DNA from: Cyanobacteria bacterium SZAS-4
Lineage (GTDB): Bacteria > Cyanobacteriota > Vampirovibrionia > Obscuribacterales > Obscuribacteraceae
Assembly: GCA_018266255.1 (NCBI GenBank)
Contig: JAFEAT010000007.1
Span: 1-64,000 of the forward strand
Direction: 5' to 3'
DNA length: 64,000 nucleotides
A program made the translations under genes and the position numbers. A model generated the notes under the pieces. It did no database searches, was not told where the DNA came from, and saw only the letters and a program-made list of their open reading frames with translations. Positions 52,232-60,088 of the stretch are shown piece by piece. The first letter of the stretch is position 1, and every line of letters begins with the position of its first letter.

Positions 52232-53971
52232 CTAAAACGTCGGCACAGCTTCGTACAAGTCAGGCAGATCGTTCTCTATCAATACAACATCGCCATCGAT
52301 ACAATAATCTTCAGCAAGGAAGTTCAACGCCTCGCGCATCGAATCGACCTGTTTCAACTTATCTGCGCTCAAACCGCCTTCGTTCAGTCCTTCGACTAAC
52401 GCCTGTTTGTTCGTTCCGCCAACTACTATGACGAGATCGCAAAACGCAGCGGCGGTTTTTGCGCAATTCTTGTTCTCTTCGAATTGGCGTTCGCCAAGTT
52501 CAATCATGCCAGGAGTTACCAGAACTTTTCGTTTGCCTGATACACGCTGCAAGACTTCAAGCGCACCATTGAATCCCTGCGGATTCGAATTGTACGCATC
52601 GTTTAAGCGCAGAATATTTCCATCGCGCGGTGGCTTTCCATTGCGCACTGCTTGCAGGGAAGCTATGGCTGCGCGCTGCGGCTCGAGTCGATTCGACTCG
52701 GTTTTGACGTTTTTGATAACAGCTAAAACCAGCTCAGGATTTAATCCCAGCACGCAAGCCATCGTGAACGTTGCAAGCGCGTTGGACAACATCGGTTTAC
52801 CCAAGAGAGAAGTTGAGCCGGTGTAGACTTTTCCCTGCCAACGAATGGAAAAGTTCGTGCCTTTGTCGGTCGGTTCGAGGTCGTACATGTAGGCATCGAG
52901 ATGACCGTTTGCCTCTTCCAATCCGTAAACAAAGACACGCTTGTCTTTGTGGTTATCTGCCATCTTGCGACAGTATTCATAGTCACCGTTAATCACTAGA
53001 ATTCCGTCTTTAGGTAAAGCTTCTGGTAATTCTGATTTAGCTTTGAAAACATTTTCTTGCGAACCAAACCGCTCAAGATGCATGGCACCAACAGCGGTGA
53101 CTATTGCGGCGTTCGGCGGCGTCAACGTGCACATACGCTTGATTGAACCGGTGTAGTAAGCGCCCATCTCGATCACTGCATATTTGTGTTGCGGTTTCAT
53201 GCGCTCACGTATTTCGCGCGTCACACCCATGTAGCTGTTGATACTGCGCGGGGTTGTGAACGTTGGGGCAACGCTGTTAAGGATGTCGGTGAGCAACACT
53301 TTGCTGCTTGTTTTGCCGTAACTTCCGGTGATACCAATCACGAAAGGATGAACCTTTCCAATAACCGCTCTCGCCTCGTTGGCAAAGCCTTCTTGTAGAT
53401 CCTTTTCGTATGGCTCGAGCAATGCGTTGGCTAAAACCAGAATTAGCGGCTCTGCAAAAAATGCAACGAGCTGAGTCAACCAAAAACCAGCCATCGCGAT
53501 CTTGAAGTCGAAAGCAGTCCGATCGCCGGTAGCAGCCGGAAACATGTGGGAGAGAGAGCCTCCCGATAGTCCGTAAAACACAACGGCGAGTTCGCTCAAA
53601 ATGAAGATTGTGCAAGCAAGATTGAAAATGCGCTTCGCTCTTTCAGTCATTTTTAGGGCAAGCTTGCCGGCGGTGCGCGGGTCTTCTTCCCGCTCGGCCA
53701 TATACGCCAATCCAGCCGCTACAGCGACGTTTACACCTGCGATACCAAGCAAAGGAAAAGGAACGAAGTAATCCAGCGCGATGCCCGCTAAGCTGATTAA
53801 GCTGCCTCGGCGATCGAATGCTTTTCGTTGCATCAACCAATCTAAAAAGCGGCTCGACTCATAATCTTCTTGTTGCAGAAATTGCATGTATCGCAAAAGT
53901 CTGCGGTAAAAAAAGAAGTAAGCGCTACCCAAACAGATTAGTGTGGTGATCGGACCGACAAGTTCGTTCAC
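52232..53971 (-). CDS. murF: MurF-type UDP-MurNAc-tripeptide--D-Ala-D-Ala ligase with membrane domain
   Basis: 579 residues. The C-terminal part (about 205-579) is a Mur ligase: P-loop GITGSYGKTSSKVLL at 213-227, VIEMGAYYTGSIKRM, the middle NALATFTMACVLGL, and the Mur ligase C-terminal domain with RLNDAYNSNPQGFNGALEVL. It adds D-Ala-D-Ala to the wall precursor. The first ~200 residues are not the usual MurF substrate domain but a membrane region with four to five helices: about 10-25, 63-90, 114-136 and 156-186. The enzyme would be anchored in the inner membrane. The start overlaps the stop of the hydrolase gene by four bases. Confidence 0.85.
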   Translation of the reverse strand: MNELVGPITTLICLGSAYFFFYRRLLRYMQFLQQEDYESSRFLDWLMQRKAFDRRGSLISLAGIALDYFVPFPLLGIAGVNVAVAAGLAYMAEREEDPRTAGKLALKMTERAKRIFNLACTIFILSELAVVFYGLSGGSLSHMFPAATGDRTAFDFKIAMAGFWLTQLVAFFAEPLILVLANALLEPYEKDLQEGFANEARAVIGKVHPFVIGITGSYGKTSSKVLLTDILNSVAPTFTTPRSINSYMGVTREIRERMKPQHKYAVIEMGAYYTGSIKRMCTLTPPNAAIVTAVGAMHLERFGSQENVFKAKSELPEALPKDGILVINGDYEYCRKMADNHKDKRVFVYGLEEANGHLDAYMYDLEPTDKGTNFSIRWQGKVYTGSTSLLGKPMLSNALATFTMACVLGLNPELVLAVIKNVKTESNRLEPQRAAIASLQAVRNGKPPRDGNILRLNDAYNSNPQGFNGALEVLQRVSGKRKVLVTPGMIELGERQFEENKNCAKTAAAFCDLVIVVGGTNKQALVEGLNEGGLSADKLKQVDSMREALNFLAEDYCIDGDVVLIENDLPDLYEAVPTF

Positions 53972-54792
53972 TTAACGCCCTCGCCTGCACCCGCATTGGA
54001 AGCCGTTGGATCCAAACTGCGGAAGAACTTCAAGATGTAGCTTGCACAAACGTGCGCGCCTTCATCCATAAAAGGAAAGTGGTCTTTGCCAGGCATCACG
54101 ATCAACTGCGAATTCTTGATCAATGAATGGAAGCGCTCACCAAACTCGACCGGCGTCTCATCGTCTTTCTCACCCCAGAGCAAAAAAGTCGGCGCCGTCA
54201 CTTTGAGAGCATCGGGAGTGACATCTTCGGTGACTGACTTCACCATGATGTTGCGCATCGGACCAGCATTCAAGTAATCGGCAGAAGCAAATCTAGGCGT
54301 GTACCAGTTCTGATATGTTTTTGTGCCAAACATTGAATCGAGTGCCTTACAGCTCTTCGACAAAAACTTGGTGCGCAACGATTTGAATTTTCTTTTGCCG
54401 GTCATTTTGCGCTGCAGTCCGGCACCATTGATCAAAACAACGCTTTTGACTTTCTCAGGAAAACGGCTTGCCAGACGGATCGCAACACGTCCACCGAACG
54501 AATGTCCAACTATGTGTGCAGGCGATATATTTTCTTCGTCGATATACTTCGCCATGCGTTCCGCATATTGAATTGTATCCCAGTCGGCATCAGGCTTTGG
54601 CGATTTCCCAAAACCAGGCATGTCGACGATGATGACTTGATTCCACTTACCCAACAGCTCGCCCAAAATGCGCATGGAGTCGAGATTTACGCCCCATCCA
54701 TGCATCATTAACACGACGTCGCCTTTCTTGCCGTATCGAACCGAGTTTATGGGCACTAGCTGAACGCCTGATTGTGTCTCGCTTTGCGTCAT
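53968..54792 (-). CDS. Alpha/beta hydrolase
   Basis: About 274 residues from ATG 54792; a GTG seven codons earlier is possible. Fold motifs: the oxyanion stretch VVLMMHGWGVNLDS, the nucleophile elbow GHSFGGRVAI with Ser, and the late acid-base pair in LLWGEKDDETP and PGKDHFPFMDEG (His). It hydrolyses an ester or amide of a small molecule; the substrate is unknown. Its stop overlaps murF by four bases (ATGA), so it is coupled to the wall cluster, but a wall role is only inferred. Confidence 0.85.
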   Translation of the reverse strand: MTQSETQSGVQLVPINSVRYGKKGDVVLMMHGWGVNLDSMRILGELLGKWNQVIIVDMPGFGKSPKPDADWDTIQYAERMAKYIDEENISPAHIVGHSFGGRVAIRLASRFPEKVKSVVLINGAGLQRKMTGKRKFKSLRTKFLSKSCKALDSMFGTKTYQNWYTPRFASADYLNAGPMRNIMVKSVTEDVTPDALKVTAPTFLLWGEKDDETPVEFGERFHSLIKNSQLIVMPGKDHFPFMDEGAHVCASYILKFFRSLDPTASNAGAGEGVK

Positions 54793-54901
54793 AGTGACCA
54801 CGGTAAAACTCACACTTTGAAACTGTTTATAAGTCGCGACGCTGTTGCGTCATCACAGTAAATAATAGCGTGAAGCTGTTAGCTTGCCGCATTTTCTCCT
54901 G

Positions 54902-55804
54902 CTAAGACTCGAAAACTTCTCGTTCAGTTTTTGTAAAATCGCCGACGATTTTCCACTCAGGATGCAATCTGACGTCGAATTTTTGGTAGACAGACTCTTG
55001 CATATGCTTGAGCAGGTTGGTCACTTCATCTGAAGTGGCGCCACCCATGTTGATGACGAAGTTTGCATGCACTGCGGATACTGCCGCATTCCCTTCCTTT
55101 AATTGCTTTGCTCCCGCCTGGTCCAGCAGCGAACCAGCGCTGCGTGTCGGTTCTGGATTTTTGAAGGTGCTGCCCGCGTTTGGCCAACCAAGCGGCTGAG
55201 TTTTCCAGCGATACTCTTCGTTGTGTTTGATATTTGCCTCGATAACATCCGGGCGCTCGTCAGTCAACCGGAAACGAGCAGACAAGACGACATGCTTGGA
55301 CGGATCAAGGTTGCATCTTCTATATACAAAGCCAATCTCTTCGTTGCGCAGAGTGACGATCTCAGCTTTCTCAGTATCGAATATGGTGACAGTTTCAATC
55401 AAGTTAGACATACAACTGCCGTGAGCACCGGCGTTCATGATCACGCCTCCACCAACGGTGCCAGGAATACCGACGGAAAATTCAAATCCCGACAGACCCT
55501 TTGCCGCAGCAAAACGCGCCAGATGCGGTAACCGCGCTCCGGCATCAGCTTCGATGATGTTCGGCTCCGGATTCTCCATACGCTTCATTTGAGCGGTGCG
55601 AATCACAGTTCCTTTCACACCAGCCGATGAAACAAGCAAGTTCGAACCACCGCCGAGAACGAACCATGGCTGGTCTTGCTTCTTCAACTTTTCCATCAGT
55701 TGAACTAATTCGTCAATGGACTCGGGCTGACAGAAACTGCCTGCTTCACCACCGATTTTCAAAGTCGTGTAGCGCCAAAGCGGGATGTTACTTTGTGCTT
55801 CCAT
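54902..55804 (-). CDS. murB: UDP-N-acetylenolpyruvoylglucosamine reductase
   Basis: 300 residues. Reduces UDP-GlcNAc-enolpyruvate to UDP-MurNAc with NADPH and FAD. Seen: WRYTTLKIGGEAGSFCQP, the FAD motif LGGGSNLLVSS, GIPGTVGGGVIMNAGAHG, IGFVYRRCNL, and the final AGSLLDQAGAKQLKEGNAAVS and HANFVINMGGAT. The spacing fits the shorter MurB type. It overlaps the stop of murC by 17 bases, so the two are cotranscribed and coupled. Confidence 0.95.
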   Translation of the reverse strand: MEAQSNIPLWRYTTLKIGGEAGSFCQPESIDELVQLMEKLKKQDQPWFVLGGGSNLLVSSAGVKGTVIRTAQMKRMENPEPNIIEADAGARLPHLARFAAAKGLSGFEFSVGIPGTVGGGVIMNAGAHGSCMSNLIETVTIFDTEKAEIVTLRNEEIGFVYRRCNLDPSKHVVLSARFRLTDERPDVIEANIKHNEEYRWKTQPLGWPNAGSTFKNPEPTRSAGSLLDQAGAKQLKEGNAAVSAVHANFVINMGGATSDEVTNLLKHMQESVYQKFDVRLHPEWKIVGDFTKTEREVFES

Positions 55805-57257
55805 TGGAGTGCCCTTGCTTCAAGTGCTGAACGAGCGATGGACCTACGTTGGTAATGTCGCCGGCACCGATCGTTATGACAAGATCGCCAGGCGTCAAAT
55901 GCGCAGCCACTTTCTCAGTCAAATCGTCGGTTGGTCCACCGATGTATATCGCACCGGGGTGCTTAACTTCTTTGGAGAAACGCTCCGAATTTATATTTTC
56001 GATACCGCCACCGCGAGCAACATATACGTCTGCAACGAGGAGCACATCAGCTAATGGAAACGCGTCGCAAAACTCGTTCCACAAATCGCGCAAGCGTCCA
56101 GGTTGATGCGGCTGAAAAACTGCAACTGTGCGCTTCAGATCTTTCTTGCCCTGAATGTACTGACGAGCAGCCTGCAGCACCGCAATTACTTCAGTTGGAT
56201 GATGCGCATAATCGTCGACGACAACAATTTTGTTGTGCTCGCCGATGATTTGAAAACGCCTATCGACACCTTTGAATGTTGAAATTGCTTCGGCGACGGG
56301 GTCAAACTTCAGACCCATTTCAAAGGCTACCGCCATTGCCGCTAGCGCATTCGATTTGTTATGTTCGCCGGGCACAGACAGTTCAACTGTCCCTAGCAAC
56401 TCGTCCTTTTTGTAGACCTTCATGCCAAAACCAGGCAGGCTTTCGTATGAGTAGTCGTAGGCGCCGCCGCCTTTTTTACCGTAAACAACTTTCCGCTTAT
56501 CGATCGCAGGCATAACCGCACGGCAACCTTCATCATCACCACAAATGACGACTGCGAAAGAACTACCATTCGCGAACGACGCCATGACGTCTTGAATTTG
56601 CTTGATGCCACCGGGATAATTTTCAAGATGGTCGGCTTCGATGTTAGTCAAAACAGAGATGTAAGATGTGACTTGAGCATGGGTTCTGTCGCTTTCATCA
56701 GCTTCGGCGACAAAATATTCGCTCTTTCCAGGATGCGCATTCGAACCGATTCGATCGAATATGCCACCAACAACGATTGAAGGATCGACTCCGCAATCTA
56801 ACAAGATCTGACCGACCATGCCGGTTGTAGTTGTTTTGCCGTGCGTGCCGGAGATGGCAATCATCTTGGACGACTTGCTCAACATCGAGAGCAAATCAGA
56901 TCGATGACAGATCGGTAAGTTGTGCTCTTTGGCAAAAACATATTCTGGATTGGCATCGGTGATCGCGGTCGAGACGACCAGAGCCGCAGCATCCTTCACG
57001 TTTGCTGCTTGATGTCCGATGTATATCTTCGCGCCTAACGCTTCGAGTTCGTGTGTGATCGGTGACTCTGATTTGTCAGATCCAGAAACAGCGCGTCCCT
57101 TAGCCAAAAGCAGTCGAGCAATCGCCGACATTCCGATTCCACCAACACCAACAAAATGGATCGGACCGTCTATTTTCTCGAGATCAAATTTAGCCAGAGT
57201 TTGCCCAACGGATTGTTCGTGCTGCGTTTGAGCGCAGGATGCCGCATTTATTTCCAA
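55788..57257 (-). CDS. murC: UDP-N-acetylmuramate--L-alanine ligase
   Basis: 489 residues. Adds L-Ala to UDP-MurNAc with ATP in the cytoplasm. Seen: HFVGVGGIGMSAIARLLLAKG at the N-terminus, ISGTHGKTTTTGMVGQILLD as the P-loop, the middle LTNIEADHLENYPG and the C-terminal FKGVDRRFQIIGEHNKIVVVD with DDYAHHPTEV. Complete with no damage. The start is TTG 57257, because an in-frame TGA lies 12 bases upstream and the first ATG is much later. GAGGG lies six bases before it. It follows rpsT across a 94-bp gap with a hairpin. Confidence 0.95.
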   Translation of the reverse strand: MEINAASCAQTQHEQSVGQTLAKFDLEKIDGPIHFVGVGGIGMSAIARLLLAKGRAVSGSDKSESPITHELEALGAKIYIGHQAANVKDAAALVVSTAITDANPEYVFAKEHNLPICHRSDLLSMLSKSSKMIAISGTHGKTTTTGMVGQILLDCGVDPSIVVGGIFDRIGSNAHPGKSEYFVAEADESDRTHAQVTSYISVLTNIEADHLENYPGGIKQIQDVMASFANGSSFAVVICGDDEGCRAVMPAIDKRKVVYGKKGGGAYDYSYESLPGFGMKVYKKDELLGTVELSVPGEHNKSNALAAMAVAFEMGLKFDPVAEAISTFKGVDRRFQIIGEHNKIVVVDDYAHHPTEVIAVLQAARQYIQGKKDLKRTVAVFQPHQPGRLRDLWNEFCDAFPLADVLLVADVYVARGGGIENINSERFSKEVKHPGAIYIGGPTDDLTEKVAAHLTPGDLVITIGAGDITNVGPSLVQHLKQGHSNGSTK

Positions 57258-57303
57258 CTTAAGCCCTCAGCCACAAGAACCCGTCATGCCAATAACTATA
57301 GCC

Positions 57304-57330
57304 ATAAGTCGGCGCAACCGCAGCCGACTT
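57304..57330. promoter_or_regulatory. Hairpin between rpsT and murC
   Basis: TAAGTCGGC (57304-57312) and GCCGACTTA (57322-57330) pair perfectly over nine bases around a nine-base loop. There is no U-run on either strand, so it may be an attenuator or processing hairpin. Confidence 0.45.
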
Positions 57331-57351
57331 ACACGTGACTATTTTTAAATG

Positions 57352-57627
57352 CTATGCGGACTTGCTGCCAACTTTGAGAACTTCGTTAGCCATTCTGGAT
57401 TTTTTACGAGCAGCTGAATTTTTGTGCAAAATGCCTTTCGATACTGCTTTGTCGATCACCGCATATGCTTTGTGCAACGCAGTAGATGCTTTTTTTGGAT
57501 CGCCAGTTTTCACTGACTCGGCGACTTCGTTGCGTACTGTGCGCACGGCCGACTTCCAAGATTTATTACGTTGACGATTGCGTTCTGCGACTTCGACGCG
57601 TTTGATGGCTGATTTGATGTTAGGCAC
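57352..57627 (-). CDS. rpsT: 30S ribosomal protein S20
   Basis: 91 residues starting at GTG 57627 as MPNIKSAIKRVEVAERNRQR, the normal N-terminus for S20; the longer open frame upstream is not part of it. The rest is a basic helical bundle (WKSAVRTVRNEV, ASTALHKAYAVIDKAVSKG, NSAARKKSRM). It binds 16S rRNA. S20 often stands alone; here it heads the minus-strand wall cluster. A terminator upstream at 57741-57765 separates it from the previous operon. Confidence 0.95.
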   Translation of the reverse strand: MPNIKSAIKRVEVAERNRQRNKSWKSAVRTVRNEVAESVKTGDPKKASTALHKAYAVIDKAVSKGILHKNSAARKKSRMANEVLKVGSKSA

Positions 57628-57740
57628 GATAAATTTCCGACGTTTAGGTATGGTGATACAAGCTGTGTAGTCTATCACACACCGCTTCAACGGTTGCCCA
57701 GTCGGGCGTTTAACCCTATTTCAAAAACCTCTCATAATGC

Positions 57741-57765
57741 AAAAACCCGCTTCTGAAGCAGGTTT
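57741..57765 (-). terminator. Rho-independent terminator, minus strand
   Basis: On the minus strand AAACC, one mismatch, GCTT, loop, AAGC, one mismatch and GGTTT are followed directly by TTTTT. It ends the small operon at 57796-58370, just before rpsT. Confidence 0.75.
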
Positions 57766-57795
57766 CGAGACAGACTAAATGTTAAGCCGATCGCT

Positions 57796-57993
57796 TTACT
57801 CTTGCAGTTTCAGCGTCTTGGCAATCAAATCGTTAAAACGTTTCGCAGCCTTTGGACCCTTTTCAAACAGACAGAAGTCCAACTCGACTTGCTTGTTGGA
57901 CTTTTGAGGATTTTGATTAGCAGTCAAGTTCTCGCGAGTCCGCTCGTCATCGGATTGGATACGGTCAGAATCGTTGGAACTGGATGGCATCAT
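57796..57993 (-). CDS. Small protein of unknown function
   Basis: 65 residues. The start of the protein is disordered and polar (MMPSSSNDSDRIQSDDERTR). The later half is a helix-forming segment with LFEKGPKAAKRFNDLIAKTL. The start overlaps the stop of the preceding gene by four bases (57990-57993), so it is translated with it. No family was recognised. No signal peptide. Confidence 0.6.
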   Translation of the reverse strand: MMPSSSNDSDRIQSDDERTRENLTANQNPQKSNKQVELDFCLFEKGPKAAKRFNDLIAKTLKLQE

Positions 57994-58370
57994 GCCGTGA
58001 ACTGTCTCAGCTGAGTCGAGTATTGGCTCATAGCAGCCGCTAACTGAGGATTGTTTTCCTTTTGAGCTTTTTCAACGTAGTGGTCGACCGTACTGTAGAC
58101 CGCCTTCTGATAATGGTCTGGCAGGTTTCCGAACGCTTGTCCGTGTGTTGCCACTAGTTTTTCTGGACTCAACGCGATGGCTCCGTCGGCACTTGCTGTC
58201 TCGAAAGTCACGGCAGTTCCCGCACGATCGCCGACTCTCTTCTGCGCATCGGCTATTTGCAACTTAGAAGCCTGATCTGAAAGATGAGCAGAAGCGTCGT
58301 TTGACGCCTGCTTTGACAGATTGCTTTCATGATCGTCGAATTGGACTACAGGCTTATCGTTAGCGGCCAT
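57990..58370 (-). CDS. Small protein of unknown function
   Basis: 126 residues, acidic and Ala/Gln/Asp-rich, without a signal peptide. The N-terminal half is disordered; the second half, PEKLVATHGQAFGNLPDHYQ and then AVYSTVDHYVEKAQKEN, is helical. It is the first gene of a two-gene operon with a four-base overlap to the next gene. No family was recognised. The ribosome site is weak. Confidence 0.6.
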   Translation of the reverse strand: MAANDKPVVQFDDHESNLSKQASNDASAHLSDQASKLQIADAQKRVGDRAGTAVTFETASADGAIALSPEKLVATHGQAFGNLPDHYQKAVYSTVDHYVEKAQKENNPQLAAAMSQYSTQLRQFTA

Positions 58371-58738
58371 AATGATTCTTGGTTACTCCTAGCCAGACAG
58401 GGGATTTCTGGGTTTATCTTGGTTTTAGTAACTGGCGGTCGTGCCGTCAATTTATTCAGGGGCTTGCCAGTTCTTTCAACCTTTGAGCTTGATACCAATA
58501 TACGTCCGGGGCGCTAGAGCGTCTATGTGGTTAATACGTAGTGATTTATTAAAGCCGTCACACCTAATCAGGCACCCAAAAATGGCTCTTTCCGCCTACT
58601 GGTATTAATAGCAGGTTTAGTGCTGCCATGTCAGACTTTTGGCTCCGTTGAAATTGCCATCCCAGTTTCACGGAATGCCTAGCTATATGGGGCATTCAGC
58701 AATGGTACTCAAAACTAGAGCGATATCGCTCTAAAAAC
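58371..58738. other. Intergenic region (368 bp)
   Basis: Lies between the start of the small two-gene operon and the stop of the pseudo-caspase gene, both on the minus strand. It should hold the promoter for the small operon. An 18-bp perfect palindrome lies at 58716-58733 near the pseudo-caspase stop. No other structure was recognised. Confidence 0.45.
58716..58733. repeat. Perfect 18-bp palindrome TAGAGCGATATCGCTCTA
   Basis: It lies six bases below the stop of the pseudo-caspase gene. On the minus strand it is followed by GTTTTG, so it may work as a weak terminator, or it may be a protein-binding site. Confidence 0.45.
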
Positions 58739-60088
58739 TTACTGAGATACCTTCCAGTCAAACCGGTACCGGATATCCACCGATTTCGGGGCTCCTTTAG
58801 GCAACGGGTCAATCGGGGAGGCGTCATGAAGTGCGTCAAGCGCTGATTTGTCGATAGCATCGACCCCGCTGGACTCGACTACCGTTCCGTTATCGATCGA
58901 CCCATCTCTATTGATACTGAAAGTCACCGACACCCGACGCTGCTCGATCCCTTTAGGTGGTTTCCACTTCGCCTGAATGTCCTTTTTCATTTTGGTCATA
59001 TAGGCGGAATAGTCGATGTCTTGGACGTCATCGTCATCATCGTGTTCTACAGGCGGCGGCGCCTTCTTGTGGATGTCTTTGGATCCATCGCCCGCTTCTT
59101 CACTAATTTGAGTGCGCGGAGCTCCAGCCCTTGCCAACAAATCAGGTCTGGTCAAGGCGAGCTGATCGATTGGGTGTCCAAACGCGACCCGACTCTGGTC
59201 TCGCGGATTGTGCTTGATTGGCACTCCGATAGACACAGCTGCAAGTTCGTGATTCTCGGGAAGAAGCGCAAATTGCGGGCGCTGTTGTTTGCCCATGCTA
59301 TGGGCATCGGTCTCGGTGCTCTGGCATACATATTGAGCCACAGATTCCAAATTCAAGCCGCCGTTACCAGTTTTCAGCCCTTCTGCAAGATAATTGGTGA
59401 ATAGTGTGGTGCCCATAGAATTAGACCGATAGCTTGGTTGACCCGGGAAATTCGACGCAAGTATTGTCACCTTGGCTGAATTTGCAAGATTTTGCCAGAG
59501 CGGTCCAGGTGCTCCAGCACCTTCAGACAGTGGTGCCAGGTCAGTTACACAGATGATATTTTTGCTCTGAGTGCGCCTGTGAATTTCGGTGAGAAGCTCA
59601 TTCAGAGACAATCCTGTTGCAAGCGGGGAAGCAGCTGTTGTCTCGTAAGTGCACAGAACTGCGTCGTTTAGGGTGAATGAAGCTCTTCCGCAAACATAAA
59701 CAAGAATCAAATCGTTAGGCAAAGCCTTCTTGATCAGCCATCCCTCTGTGAGCAAATATTCTGCGTATTTCTTTGTTGCTTGCACATCAAATAGAGTCGT
59801 TATGTGATCGTCAGCAAAACGCCCAGCATCTGGATCTTTGAGAGCCTTCGCTAGAACCGCTAAATTCGGAGTTGTGCTCGGCACCGACGGGATTTTGGCA
59901 TCCTGATACTTGGTGAGCCCAATCATCACAGCCCACTTGTCTCTAATCACAAGTGGTGGCGGTAGTTTTTCCTTATTGAATGATTTGACGAAGCGTTCTT
60001 TAGTGATGGTCGGAAACGCCCCGGCTTCATGCGTTCCAATGAAGCAGGCTAAAGCCAGCGACGCTAATGATGCTCTTAAGAACGACAT
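58739..60088 (-). CDS. Secreted caspase-fold protein lacking catalytic residues, fused to TonB/TolA C-terminal domain
   Basis: 449 residues with a signal peptide (about 1-24). Residues 50-240 have the caspase-like p20 pattern: KWAVMIGLTKYQDAKIPSVP, NDLILVYVCGRAS, SLNELLTEIHRRT and NIICVTDLAPLSEG. The motif that should hold the catalytic His (YFSGHG) reads YVCGRA with Arg135. The motif with the catalytic Cys (DACHSG) reads DLAPLSEG without Cys. So it looks like a pseudo-enzyme. A linker with a run of Asp (HDDDDDV) precedes a TonB-family C-terminal domain (about 365-449): DIQAKWKPPKGIEQRRVSVTF and VVESSGVDAIDKSALDAL. It overlaps the DNA methylase gene by 13 bases. Confidence 0.72.
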   Translation of the reverse strand: MSFLRASLASLALACFIGTHEAGAFPTITKERFVKSFNKEKLPPPLVIRDKWAVMIGLTKYQDAKIPSVPSTTPNLAVLAKALKDPDAGRFADDHITTLFDVQATKKYAEYLLTEGWLIKKALPNDLILVYVCGRASFTLNDAVLCTYETTAASPLATGLSLNELLTEIHRRTQSKNIICVTDLAPLSEGAGAPGPLWQNLANSAKVTILASNFPGQPSYRSNSMGTTLFTNYLAEGLKTGNGGLNLESVAQYVCQSTETDAHSMGKQQRPQFALLPENHELAAVSIGVPIKHNPRDQSRVAFGHPIDQLALTRPDLLARAGAPRTQISEEAGDGSKDIHKKAPPPVEHDDDDDVQDIDYSAYMTKMKKDIQAKWKPPKGIEQRRVSVTFSINRDGSIDNGTVVESSGVDAIDKSALDALHDASPIDPLPKGAPKSVDIRYRFDWKVSQ

